From Luteolibacter arcticus (GTDB lineage Bacteria; Verrucomicrobiota; Verrucomicrobiia; Verrucomicrobiales; Akkermansiaceae), in the NCBI RefSeq assembly GCF_025950235.1, contig NZ_JAPDDT010000009.1, positions 124,001 through 188,000 of the forward strand: DNA of 64,000 bases, read 5' to 3'. The notes below the pieces were generated by a model, which searched no databases, was not told the origin of the DNA, and saw only the letters and a program-made list of their open reading frames with translations. How positions within the stretch are numbered: the stretch's first letter is position 1; each line of letters starts with the position of its first letter. Positions 43,554-51,741 of this stretch are shown here, piece after piece. The translations under genes were made by a program, and so were the position numbers.

Positions 43554-46500
43554 GGGCTGGCGGCGGCGGCAGCGGTGGTTCAGGTTCATCGTGGGAGGGG
43601 TTCTTCTTACCGGAGATCCGCTCGACCATGTAGTAGAGCACCGGGATCAGGAAGATCGCGAGGAAGCTGGCGAAGATCATGCCGCCGATGATGACGAATC
43701 CCATGATCTGGCGCGACAGGGCACCGGCACCGGTGGCCGTTGCAAGCGGAACGCAGCCTAGCATGAAGGCGAAGCTGGTCATCAGGATCGGCCGCAGGCG
43801 CAGCTTGGCGCCCTCCAGCGCGGCATCGATCAGCGTCATTCCTTCCTCATGTTTCATCTTCGCGAACTCGACGATGAGAATGGCGTTCTTGGCAGACAGG
43901 CCGATGAGCACCACCAAGCCGATCTGTGCATAGATGTTGTTCTCATACTTGCCCACTAACAGCGCGCCAAAGGCACCGCAGACCGCCACCGGCACGCTGA
44001 GCAGCACGCTGAATGGCAGCGTCCAGCTTTCATACTGGGCCGCCAGGATGAGGAAGACGAAGAGCAGCGACATCGCGAAGATCGCAGCCGAGGACACGCC
44101 CTCCTGCGCGCGCTTCTCCTGGTAGCTCATGCCGAGATAGCCGAAGCCGAGATCCGTCGACATGGTCTCCGCGAAGACCTCCTCCATGGCCTTCATGGCC
44201 TGTCCCGAGGAGTAACCCGGCGCGGCTGCGGCATTGATCTGGGCGCTCCGGTAGAGGTTGTTGCGCATCGTGAATTCCGGGCCGCTGACCGACCTCGAGT
44301 TGGTGAGCGCGCTGAGCGGAACCATGCCGCCCTCCTTGTTCTTCACGAAGAACTGCCCGACCTGCTCGACGTTCGTCCGATAGTCGCCGTCCGCTTGGAC
44401 GAAGACCTGCCACTGCCGGCCGAATCGATTGAAGTAGTTCACGAAGTAGCCGCCCATGAAGGTCTGGAGCGTCTTGTAGACATCGGCGAGATCGACACTT
44501 TGCTTCAGCACCTTCTCGCGGTCCACGTCTATGAACACCTGCGGGACCGACGGTGAAAACATCGGCGTGACGCCGGCGAGTTCCTTGCGCTCGCGGGCTG
44601 CAGCGGTGAATTTCATCACATTCTCCGCGAGGAACTGGACATCCTTGCCGGAGCGGTCTTGCAGCAGGAAGGTCACGCCGCCGCTGGTGCCGATGCCGGG
44701 AATGGCCGGCGGCGAGAAGGCGAACGCGCGTGCCGCGGAGATCTTCGCGAACTCGGTGTTCACGTGTTTGAGGATGGCCGGATACTGCTCCTCGGGCACC
44801 TTGCGTTCACCCCAGCCCTTGAGCGAGATGAAGAAGATGCCGCTGTAGCTGGTGTTGACACCGGTGAGGAAGTTGTAGCCGGTGACCGTGCTGTAGTACT
44901 CGACGCCGGGAGTCGCCTTCAAGATCTCCTCACACTGCTTCATCACCTCGTCGGTGCGCTGCATCGAGGCGGCGTCGGGGAGGATGATCTGGGCGAAGAA
45001 ATAGCCCTGGTCTTCCTCGGGCAGGAAGCTGGTGGGGACTGCCTTGCCGAGCTTCGCGGTCAGCACCACAAAGCCGCCGAGGACGAGTATCGCGATGACC
45101 CACTTCCGGATGAAGAAATGGCAACCGGTGACGAAGCCGTTGGTCGCCCGGCCGAAGACCCGGTTGAACCAGTCGAAGAACTTCTGCAGCAGGCCGCCGC
45201 TCTTCTTCTTCGGCTTCAGCAGCATCGCCGCGAGCGCCGGTGAAAGCGTGAGCGCATTGAACGCCGAGATCAGCATTGAAATCGCGATGGTCACCGCGAA
45301 CTGCTGGTAAAGTCGGCCGGTAATGCCGGGAATGAAGGCCGTCGGGATGAACACCGCCGCAAGGATCAGCGCGATCGCGACCACCGGCCCGCTCACTTCC
45401 TGCATCGCCTTGCGGGTCGCGTCCTTCGGCGACATGCCGTGCTCGATGTGGTGCTCCACCGCTTCCACCACAATGATGGCATCGTCGACCACCAGTCCGA
45501 TCGCCAGCACCAGGCCGAAGAGGGAGAGCGTGTTCACCGTGAACCCGAACATCGGGAAAAGCACGAAGGTGCTGATCAGCGACACGGGCGCGGCGAGCAG
45601 CGGGATCAGCGTGGCGCGCCAACCCTGCAGGAAGATGAAGACGACGAGAATGACGAGAATCAGGGCCTCGATCAGCGTGTGCTGGATCTCCACCATGCCC
45701 TCCGTGACCGCCAGCGTGGTGTCCAGGCAGGTCACGTATTCGAGATCCTGCGGGAACTTCTCCGCGAGCCGCTTCATCGTCTCCTTCGCACCCGCCGCGG
45801 CAGCGATGGCGTTCGATCCGGGGAGCTGATAGAGCGAGACGAGTGCGGCGGGCTTGCCGTTGAGGCGACCGTTGATCGCGTAGTTCTGCGCGCCGAGCTC
45901 GATGCGGGCGACGTCCTTCACCCGCAGCATCGAGCCGTCCTCATTCGCGCGCACGATGATGTCGCCGAATTCCTCCGGCGTCTGCAAGCGGCCCTGCGCC
46001 CGCACCGCATAGGTGAATTCCTGACCCTTCGGTATCGGCTCGCCGCCGATGGTGCCGGCGGGATTCACCGCATTCTGGGTCTGCACCGCGTTCAGGATCT
46101 CGGGAATCGTCACGCCCAGCTTGGCGAGCTGGTCCGGCTTGACCCAAATGCGCATGGCATACTGGCCGGCACCGAAGACGGTCACGCTCGCGATGCCCTT
46201 CACGCGGGTGAACTCGTCACTCAGATTGATGTTCGCATAGTTCGCCAGGAAGACGTTGTCGTAGGTCCCGTTCGGCGAAAAGAGCGCGAACATGACCAGC
46301 GGCGACGACGTCGACTTCTGCACCGTCACGCCGAACTTGTTAACGTCCTGCGGGAGCTGCGAGGACGCTTGGTTCGAGCGCATCTGCGAGAGGATCTGAT
46401 CCTCGTTGACGTCGGTGCCGACCTCGAAATTGACCGTGAGCTTGAGCGTGCCGTCGTTGCCATTGACGGACTGCATGTAGTTCATGTTGTCCACGCCGCT

Positions 46501-46707
46501 CATCTGCTGCTCGATGGGCGTGGCCACCGATTGCTCGACGGTCAGGGCGTCGGCACCGGTGTAGGTGGTCTTCACCAGGATTTCCGGCGGCACGATGTCC
46601 GGGAACTGTGCGACCGGCAGCCGCAGATAGGTAATGATCCCGAGGATCGTCATCAGGATGGAGATGACCATCGCGACGATCGGGCGATTGATGAAGAAGG
46701 AGGCCAT
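43546..46707 (-). CDS. RND multidrug efflux permease, HAE1/AcrB family
   Basis: The 1053-residue inner-membrane permease exchanges protons for drug export. It has the standard N-terminus ('FFINRPIVAMVISILMTILG', helix 1), the porter domain motifs ('ATPIEQQMSGVDNMNYMQS'), and in helix 4 the proton relay Asp pair 'GLVVDDAIIVVEAVEHH'. The last helices end with 'GFVIIGGMIFASFLAIFLIP'. The length is normal and no stop interrupts it. It lies between the adaptor gene (6 bases upstream) and the broken outer-membrane gene (overlap of 8 bases). Confidence 0.93.
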   Translation of the reverse strand: MASFFINRPIVAMVISILMTILGIITYLRLPVAQFPDIVPPEILVKTTYTGADALTVEQSVATPIEQQMSGVDNMNYMQSVNGNDGTLKLTVNFEVGTDVNEDQILSQMRSNQASSQLPQDVNKFGVTVQKSTSSPLVMFALFSPNGTYDNVFLANYANINLSDEFTRVKGIASVTVFGAGQYAMRIWVKPDQLAKLGVTIPEILNAVQTQNAVNPAGTIGGEPIPKGQEFTYAVRAQGRLQTPEEFGDIIVRANEDGSMLRVKDVARIELGAQNYAINGRLNGKPAALVSLYQLPGSNAIAAAAGAKETMKRLAEKFPQDLEYVTCLDTTLAVTEGMVEIQHTLIEALILVILVVFIFLQGWRATLIPLLAAPVSLISTFVLFPMFGFTVNTLSLFGLVLAIGLVVDDAIIVVEAVEHHIEHGMSPKDATRKAMQEVSGPVVAIALILAAVFIPTAFIPGITGRLYQQFAVTIAISMLISAFNALTLSPALAAMLLKPKKKSGGLLQKFFDWFNRVFGRATNGFVTGCHFFIRKWVIAILVLGGFVVLTAKLGKAVPTSFLPEEDQGYFFAQIILPDAASMQRTDEVMKQCEEILKATPGVEYYSTVTGYNFLTGVNTSYSGIFFISLKGWGERKVPEEQYPAILKHVNTEFAKISAARAFAFSPPAIPGIGTSGGVTFLLQDRSGKDVQFLAENVMKFTAAARERKELAGVTPMFSPSVPQVFIDVDREKVLKQSVDLADVYKTLQTFMGGYFVNYFNRFGRQWQVFVQADGDYRTNVEQVGQFFVKNKEGGMVPLSALTNSRSVSGPEFTMRNNLYRSAQINAAAAPGYSSGQAMKAMEEVFAETMSTDLGFGYLGMSYQEKRAQEGVSSAAIFAMSLLFVFLILAAQYESWTLPFSVLLSVPVAVCGAFGALLVGKYENNIYAQIGLVVLIGLSAKNAILIVEFAKMKHEEGMTLIDAALEGAKLRLRPILMTSFAFMLGCVPLATATGAGALSRQIMGFVIIGGMIFASFLAIFLIPVLYYMVERISGKKNPSHDEPEPPLPPPPAHA

Positions 46708-46713
46708 GCGCGG

Positions 46714-47892
46714 TTATTTCCCCTCCGGTTTGGGCTGGTCTCCGGCAGCCGGCGGCGTCCACGGGCTGGCCTGCACCGGCATGCCGCCCCGCACCTTCAT
46801 GGCCCCTTCCACGATCACGGTCTCGCCAGCCTTCAATCCGGACTCGATGACCCAGTCGGTCCCTTCACGCGGCCCGGTGGTTACCGGGCGGATCTCCGCC
46901 TTGCCGTCCATGACCAGGGCGACCTGATAGGAGCCCTGGACCTCGGTCACCGCGCGTTGCGGGACCAGCACCGCATCGATGGTCCCCATCACCGCATCCA
47001 CCCGGGCGAATTGTCCGGGGCGAAGGATATTGCCGGGATTGGCGAAATAGGCGGTAAGCTGAAAGGTCCCGGTTTGGTTGTTCACCTCGCGGCTGATGCT
47101 GATCAGCTTCCCCGGATGAGGATGGTGGTGGCCATCGGCGAGGGTAAGGCCGAGGGTCACCTTCGGGACATCATCCGCGGGAATGCCCGCCTTCTCGCGC
47201 TCGCGTTGGGTGGCCAAGTACTCCTGCTCGCTGATCTGAAAGCTCACCTTGATTGGATCCACCGTCGAAACGGTGGTCAGCGGCTTCGAATCGAGCGACC
47301 CGACCAGATCCCCGATCTCGCGGTTGGCGAAGCCCGCCACTCCATCGATCTCGCTGACGATCTTCGTGAAGCCGAGGTTCAACTTTGCCTGCTCGATCAC
47401 GGCAAGCGCGGCGGCGACCTTGGCATTGGCAGCCTCCTGGGCCTGGATGGCATGCTCAAGCTCCTCCTTGCTGATCGCCTGTTTCTCCGCCAGCGGCCGG
47501 TAACGAGCCACGTCCTGCTCGGCTTTGGTCCGTTGGGCGATCGCCATCAGATGGTCCGCCTCCACTTGCTGGAGCTGGGCCTCAAATGGCCGCGGGTCGA
47601 TGGTGAACAGCAGGTCGCCTTTCTTGACCGGCCTGCCCTCCTGGTAGTCGCGGGAGAGAAGGTAACCGGAGACCCGCGGCCGGATATCGACATTCTTCGA
47701 GCCGTCGAGCGCGCCGGTCCAATTCCGGACAATGTTCACGCTCCGGCTGGTGGCCGGGGCGGTTAGGACCGCCGGTGGCGGCGGCGGCGCGGCGTCGGCA
47801 TCCTTCTTCTTGCAGGCGGCGAATGGCACCACCGTGGAAAGGAGGAAGAGGCTGCCGGAAATACGAAGGCGATTTGAGGCGGGGCAATCCAT
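46714..47892 (-). CDS. RND efflux periplasmic adaptor, MexA/AcrA family
   Basis: The 392-residue protein is a membrane-fusion protein joining the RND permease to an outer-membrane channel. It has a lipobox 'VPFAAC' (Cys at 27) with a Pro-rich linker, so it is lipid-anchored. Domains follow in order: lipoyl half 'VDIRPRVSGYLLSRDYQEG' (about 70-88), a coiled-coil hairpin ('AEKQAISKEELEHAIQAQEA'), beta-barrel 'QISEQEYLATQRERE', and a membrane-proximal end 'DWVIESGLKAGETVIVEGAM'. It is the first gene of the efflux operon. No local regulator such as a TetR protein is adjacent. Confidence 0.92.
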   Translation of the reverse strand: MDCPASNRLRISGSLFLLSTVVPFAACKKKDADAAPPPPPAVLTAPATSRSVNIVRNWTGALDGSKNVDIRPRVSGYLLSRDYQEGRPVKKGDLLFTIDPRPFEAQLQQVEADHLMAIAQRTKAEQDVARYRPLAEKQAISKEELEHAIQAQEAANAKVAAALAVIEQAKLNLGFTKIVSEIDGVAGFANREIGDLVGSLDSKPLTTVSTVDPIKVSFQISEQEYLATQREREKAGIPADDVPKVTLGLTLADGHHHPHPGKLISISREVNNQTGTFQLTAYFANPGNILRPGQFARVDAVMGTIDAVLVPQRAVTEVQGSYQVALVMDGKAEIRPVTTGPREGTDWVIESGLKAGETVIVEGAMKVRGGMPVQASPWTPPAAGDQPKPEGK

Positions 47893-47909
47893 CGCAGTAA
47901 AAGGTTGGG

Positions 47910-48842
47910 TCAGTCGTTCACCAGCTCTTCACGGATCCGGAGGAGTTCGGCGCGGCGCTCGTCGCCGATGTCGGGGAACTTCAACTTGAGGCCTTCCAGC
48001 ACGGTGCAGATCGCTTCCGAGATCGCGAGACGGGCGAACCACTTGTTGTCCGACGGAATCACGAACCACGGCGCATGATCGGTGCTGGTATGGTTCAGCA
48101 TGTCCTCGAAGGCCTGCTGGTAGTCATCCCACTGGCCGCGCTCCTTGAAGTCCGCCACGGAGAACTTCCAGTTCTTCTTTGGCTCGTCGATGCGGGCGAG
48201 AAAGCGCTTCTTCTGTTCCTTCCTCGACAGGTTGAGGAAGAACTTGATCGGGATGATGCCGTTGCTGGTGAGGTATTTCTCGAAGCGGTTGATCTCCTTG
48301 TAGCGGCGCTCCCAGAAACCCTTCCCGCCCGGCTTGCCTGGCAGATTCTGCTTCACGAGAAACTCGGGGTGAACCTTCACCGCAAGCACCTCCTCGTAGT
48401 AGGAGCGGTTGAAGATCCCGATCATCCCGCGTGCCGGCAGTGCCTTGGTGGCGCGCCACAGGTAGTCGTGATCAAGCTCTTCGGAAGAGGGCGACTTGAA
48501 GCTGGTCACATGACAGCCCTGTGGGTTCACACCCGACATCACATGGCGGATCGCGCCGTCCTTCCCTGCGGCATCGATCGCCTGGAAGATGACCAGGATC
48601 CCATAGACGTCCTGCGCATAGAGCTTTTCCTGAAGCTCCGACAAGCGCTGGACGTTGGAAGCCACCCTTTCCAGAGCGCCCGCCTTGTCTTCAAAGCCGC
48701 CGGTGAAATCCGGATCGTAGTCCTTCTTCAACGACACCTTGGTCTCGGGCGGGACGAGGATGTCGCAGAGTTTGAATTCCATGGTACCCTTGTCGCCGAC
48801 CTCGATCTTGATCTTCCGGTCCGGGTTCAGGTTGTATTTCAT
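47910..48842 (-). CDS. ppk2: Class III polyphosphate kinase 2 (polyphosphate:nucleotide phosphotransferase)
   Basis: The 310-residue protein transfers phosphate from polyphosphate to nucleotides (AMP or ADP to ATP in class III). The Walker A-like motif is 'FQAIDAAGKDGAIRHVMSGV' and the following block 'NPQGCHVTSFKSPSSEELDH' is the mark of class III/TIGR03709. The lid and Walker B region follow in 'GMIGIFNRSYYEEVL' and 'VHPEFL', and 'FFLNLSRKEQKKRFLARI' is the phosphate-binding block. It is cytosolic. ATG at 48842 gives the family N-terminus. It is the last gene of the minus-strand signalling/stress locus; only the adaptor gene of a separate operon follows. Confidence 0.9.
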   Translation of the reverse strand: MKYNLNPDRKIKIEVGDKGTMEFKLCDILVPPETKVSLKKDYDPDFTGGFEDKAGALERVASNVQRLSELQEKLYAQDVYGILVIFQAIDAAGKDGAIRHVMSGVNPQGCHVTSFKSPSSEELDHDYLWRATKALPARGMIGIFNRSYYEEVLAVKVHPEFLVKQNLPGKPGGKGFWERRYKEINRFEKYLTSNGIIPIKFFLNLSRKEQKKRFLARIDEPKKNWKFSVADFKERGQWDDYQQAFEDMLNHTSTDHAPWFVIPSDNKWFARLAISEAICTVLEGLKLKFPDIGDERRAELLRIREELVND

Positions 48843-48856
48843 GAAATGGGGTCCGT

Positions 48857-49243
48857 TTAAGATTCTGCAATGGCCTTCTGCATTTCCTCGTCCGCCTGGG
48901 CGTCTTCTTGAACGCTGTCGGGTTTGGCACGGATCACCTCGACCTTGCTGGTGAGGCTTTCCATCAGCGCCATGACCTCGGCCACCGTGCTGAAGATGAA
49001 TTCCTTCCGTCGCTCCGGCACCGGCAGGCGGATGAACCAATGGGTTCCCAGCCACGCCCCGGATCGCCCCAGGATGTAGTCTGCCGCCTGCATCGCCGGA
49101 TCGCCCGGCTGATAGCCGTGCTGGATGATGAGATAGGGACCGCGGGTGTCGCGGTTCGGAAACTCCGATGCCGCCTTGAGCTTCGCCAAGCTGACCAAGC
49201 GGCAGGCGCTGAAGTGATTCGAGAGGCGCTGGGAGAGGCTCAT
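48857..49243 (-). CDS. Hypothetical cytosolic protein
   Basis: The 128-residue protein has no signal peptide or hydrophobic helix. It contains 'PYLIIQHGYQPGDPAMQAAD' and 'GAWLGTHWFIRLPVPERRKE', a mixed alpha/beta pattern with conserved-looking aromatic residues, and an acidic C-terminus ('SVQEDAQADEEMQKAIAES'). I recognise no family. It lies 14 bases upstream of the PPK2 gene and 15 bases downstream of the coiled-coil protein gene, so it is probably co-transcribed with both. The Gln-rich loop and the partner PPK2 would fit a phosphate-related role, but nothing in the sequence proves it. Confidence 0.6.
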   Translation of the reverse strand: MSLSQRLSNHFSACRLVSLAKLKAASEFPNRDTRGPYLIIQHGYQPGDPAMQAADYILGRSGAWLGTHWFIRLPVPERRKEFIFSTVAEVMALMESLTSKVEVIRAKPDSVQEDAQADEEMQKAIAES

Positions 49244-49258
49244 GGCGGCAAGGGGTTA

Positions 49259-50248
49259 TTATTCGCTTTTCTTTGCCTCGGGATCGTTCTCCTGAAGCCA
49301 CTTCTCGCGGGCGGCGAGGTTCGCCTTGGCCTCCTCCACCTTCTCCCGCTCCGCGGCCGCCGCATGGTAGAGGCGCACCGTTTTGCCGAAGTCCTCGGCA
49401 ATGTCGCGTCGCGCGTCTTGGAAGAGCCGCTTGAGGTCATCAGCTTCGCCCTTCGACGCCGCGGTCTCGCCTGAAGCGGACGGCGCGGCGACCGAAAGAA
49501 GCTGGGTCTTGCGGACATCGATCAGCATGCTTACGTGTCCGAGTTCCTGCTCAAAGAGTTCCTTCTCGGTCTGGTTCAGCTTGCCGCCGGCAAGCTGGGT
49601 TTGAAGCGCGCCGTGGCGGCGCTCCAGATCGGCGATGGCAGTCTTCAGGGCTTCCTGTGCCTCGCCACGCTCTTTTTCCGACTCCACGCGGTCGCGACGG
49701 TTCTGACGCCACTCCTCGCTGATGCGGCTGTTCTCGTAGGCCACGCCATTGTACTCGTAAGAGCCATCCTGTTCATACTTCGCGATGTCCTCGCCGCCGG
49801 GCATGGACTTCACTAGCTCCACGACCTGCCCGACACGCTTTTCGGCCAATTGGTCGATCTTCTGCAAGTCCTGCAACAGGGCTTTTGCTGACGCGGATTC
49901 GTCGCTGCGGATCTTCGCCACGATGGCATTTCGCTCCCGCTTGTAGACCTCCAGCATCTTCTTGAGCCCGGCGATCGCCTGGCCCTTGACTTCGGACACG
50001 CGGCGTTTGGACGATTGCGAGTCTTTCAGCCCCGTAAGCATGTCCACGATGCGGCCGATCTTCTTGTCGGTCGCCTCGCCGCGTTCGCGGATTTCGGCAG
50101 CCACCTCGGCCAGTCGTTCCTCGCGCATGGCGAGGTGCTGTTTGAGCGTGACCACCGACTGGCGGCGGGCTTCGAGATCGATGGTTTCGGCTTCCTGGCC
50201 AAACGCGAAACTCGCGGCCAGAAGGCAAATGATAGCGGTTGTTTTCAT
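49259..50248 (-). CDS. Exported coiled-coil protein
   Basis: The 329-residue protein (ATG at 50248) has a signal peptide ('TTAIICLLAASFAFGQ') and then almost continuous helix with heptad-like charge ('LKQHLAMREERLAEVAAEIR', 'IDQLAEKRVGQVVELVKS', 'AHHGALQTQLA'-type segments). It ends with 'EEAKANLAAREKWLQENDPE'. It looks like a periplasmic coiled-coil scaffold. The central 'GEDIAKYEQDGSYEYNG' is the only non-helical part. No catalytic motif is seen. It is co-directional with the response regulators upstream and the PPK2 unit downstream. Confidence 0.65.
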   Translation of the reverse strand: MKTTAIICLLAASFAFGQEAETIDLEARRQSVVTLKQHLAMREERLAEVAAEIRERGEATDKKIGRIVDMLTGLKDSQSSKRRVSEVKGQAIAGLKKMLEVYKRERNAIVAKIRSDESASAKALLQDLQKIDQLAEKRVGQVVELVKSMPGGEDIAKYEQDGSYEYNGVAYENSRISEEWRQNRRDRVESEKERGEAQEALKTAIADLERRHGALQTQLAGGKLNQTEKELFEQELGHVSMLIDVRKTQLLSVAAPSASGETAASKGEADDLKRLFQDARRDIAEDFGKTVRLYHAAAAEREKVEEAKANLAAREKWLQENDPEAKKSE

Positions 50249-50417
50249 GGATTCGGTTCTGAGGTTAGTCACTGCGGCGCCGAGCGGGCCTGAAGGCAGA
50301 GGCACCGGCAATCAGCGGGCCGCGAGAAGTGGATCGGATCGGGATGATCATGGACCGGTCGGCGTTCGTCAGGAAAAGGTCTCCGTAGTCACGCTGCCAA
50401 AGCCCGCAGCGGAGGGC

Positions 50418-50437
50418 CATTGCACCTTGGTGCAATG
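50418..50437. promoter_or_regulatory. Perfect inverted repeat upstream of the coiled-coil/PPK2 unit
   Basis: CATTGCACC (50418-50426) and GGTGCAATG (50429-50437) form a 9-bp palindrome with a 2-base spacer. It lies about 170 bases before the coiled-coil gene and about 60 bases after the response-regulator stop. It shares CATTGCAC with the motif at 50926-50933 and may be an operator for the PPK2 unit. The rest of 50249-50496 shows no gene. Confidence 0.4.
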
Positions 50438-50496
50438 AGTCGCCCGCAAGGGCGCACATGTGGCGTTCCGGCAGGACAAGATCGGTGTGCACCGTT

Positions 50497-50892
50497 TCAT
50501 GGGAGAGGCTTTCCAAGGGTTGAGCGGGCGCCCATGGCATCGCCAATCGCGGCGAGCAACGCGGATTCATCGACCGGCTTGTTGAGATAGGCTGCGGCAC
50601 CCATGCTCATCACGTGCGCGGCGGTTTCCGGTTCGCCGTGGCCGGTGATGACGACCACCGGCGTGGTGAGACCGCGGGCGGCCATCGCCTCGAGCACGTC
50701 GAAGCCGTTGGTCTGTTCCATGTGGAGATCGAGCAGCAGGCAATCCACTGGCTGGTCAGTCAGCGCCGCGATCGCGTCCTCGCCGTGCTCGAAGGTGACC
50801 ACGGAGAACCCATGAGTAACCAGCAGTCGGCGAAGTGCCTTTCGCAACTGTGGCTCGTCATCGAGAACAGCGATCACCGGAAGCTCGCTCAC
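50497..50892 (-). CDS. Single-domain response regulator (receiver only)
   Basis: The 131-residue protein is one CheY-like receiver domain: acidic 'VIAVLDDEPQLRKALRRLL', phospho-acceptor Asp in 'CLLLDLHMEQTNGFDVLEA', Thr in 'VVVITGHGEPE' and Lys in 'AAYLNKPVDESALLAAI'. No output domain follows. GTG at 50892 is preferred; TTG at 50910 is an alternative. It lies between a FixJ-like regulator and the coiled-coil gene. It could act as a phosphate sink or a switch for the histidine kinase at 55117-57312, which is an inference from position. Confidence 0.88.
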   Translation of the reverse strand: MSELPVIAVLDDEPQLRKALRRLLVTHGFSVVTFEHGEDAIAALTDQPVDCLLLDLHMEQTNGFDVLEAMAARGLTTPVVVITGHGEPETAAHVMSMGAAAYLNKPVDESALLAAIGDAMGARSTLGKPLP

Positions 50893-50938
50893 ATCACCAT
50901 CCCATCGCAATGAAGCTCACATCACCATTGCACGATGG
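50887..50938. promoter_or_regulatory. Direct repeats and palindrome around the single-domain regulator start
   Basis: GCTCACATCACCAT occurs twice, at 50887-50900 and 50915-50928, exactly 28 bases apart. CACCAT-TGCACG-ATGGTG at 50923-50940 is a palindrome, and CATTGCAC (50926-50933) reappears in the inverted repeat at 50418-50437. The first repeat overlaps the GTG start. The unit looks like a regulator binding region, possibly for the FixJ-like protein encoded just upstream. Confidence 0.4.
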
Positions 50939-50988
50939 TGTAATCACCACGTATCACCACTTCGGTGCCCCTGCTTGCAAGCGGGCCT

Positions 50989-51624
50989 TTACACAGCCTT
51001 GCAGACGGCCAGCTTCTTCACGGCTCCGATACGGTCCGCCGCGCGAACCAGATCTGCCAGTGACTCCGCGGACATCTTTTCCATCACCCGCCCGCGGTGA
51101 ACCTTCACGGTCTGTTCGCAGGTGCCCAACTCGGAGGCGATGATCTTGTTCGGCTTGCCGGCTACAACCCCTTCCAGCACTTCCCGCTCGCGCGGGGTGA
51201 GCCGGCTGAAGCGGGCGGCCGCGCGCGCGGTTTCGTCACGCTCATCCCGATCCGCGGCGGACTCGCGCAGAGCCGCACCGATGGCGCGCATCAATTCGGA
51301 TTCATCCACCGGCTTGGTAAGAAAATCCACCGCGCCCGCCTTCACGGCCCGCACCGACATCGGGATGTCGCCGTGACCGGTGAGAAATACGATGGGTACC
51401 GTAGCTCCGGAGCGGACCAGCCGGCGCTGGAGCTCGAGACCATCGAGATCCGGCATCGAGACGTCCAGTAGCAGGCACTCGATCTCCTGCGCATGGCAAG
51501 CGCCGAGGAACTCGGCAGCGCTGGCAAATGCCCGCACCTCGTATCCCTCCGCACGCAGGAGGCGGGACAGTGCCTTGCGCAGGCCGGCATCGTCATCGAC
51601 GAGGTGGATGGTGGTTCCGTTCAT
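50989..51624 (-). CDS. FixJ/LuxR-family response regulator
   Basis: The 211-residue protein has a receiver domain (residues 1-120, 'IHLVDDDAGLRKALSRLLRA', phospho-acceptor D54 in 'LLLDVSMPDLDG', 'TKPVDE' with the Lys) and a C-terminal LuxR helix-turn-helix (about 145-210; 'LTPREREVLEGVVAGKPNKI', 'TVKVHRGRVMEKM'). It binds DNA when phosphorylated. It resembles the FixJ/TodT group. The likely partner kinase is at 55117-57312 with two genes between on the same strand, and the single-domain regulator follows. Confidence 0.9.
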   Translation of the reverse strand: MNGTTIHLVDDDAGLRKALSRLLRAEGYEVRAFASAAEFLGACHAQEIECLLLDVSMPDLDGLELQRRLVRSGATVPIVFLTGHGDIPMSVRAVKAGAVDFLTKPVDESELMRAIGAALRESAADRDERDETARAAARFSRLTPREREVLEGVVAGKPNKIIASELGTCEQTVKVHRGRVMEKMSAESLADLVRAADRIGAVKKLAVCKAV

Positions 51625-51692
51625 GGTGATGTGGAATGGGGAGATTCTTCGAGCGGGTCCAGACTCGTGCCGGTGGGGCTCTGGGGGAAAGC

Positions 51693-51726
51693 CATGCCGG
51701 AGCAGCAGTGTAACCGCTCCGGCATG
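51693..51726 (-). terminator. Hairpin terminator after the Gly-rich TPR gene
   Basis: CATGCCGGAGC (51693-51703) and GCTCCGGCATG (51716-51726) form a perfect 11-bp stem. It lies 16 bases past the stop of the Gly-rich gene. In the minus direction it is followed by GCTTTCCCC, a weak T-rich tail, so partial termination before the FixJ-like gene is possible. Confidence 0.55.
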
Positions 51727-51741
51727 GGTGACGTGACTTAA

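Noticed and set aside
45439..47766. 775-residue plus-strand reading frame
   Set aside because: Antisense to the RND permease and adaptor genes. Composition is typical of a shadow (Arg, His, Gly).
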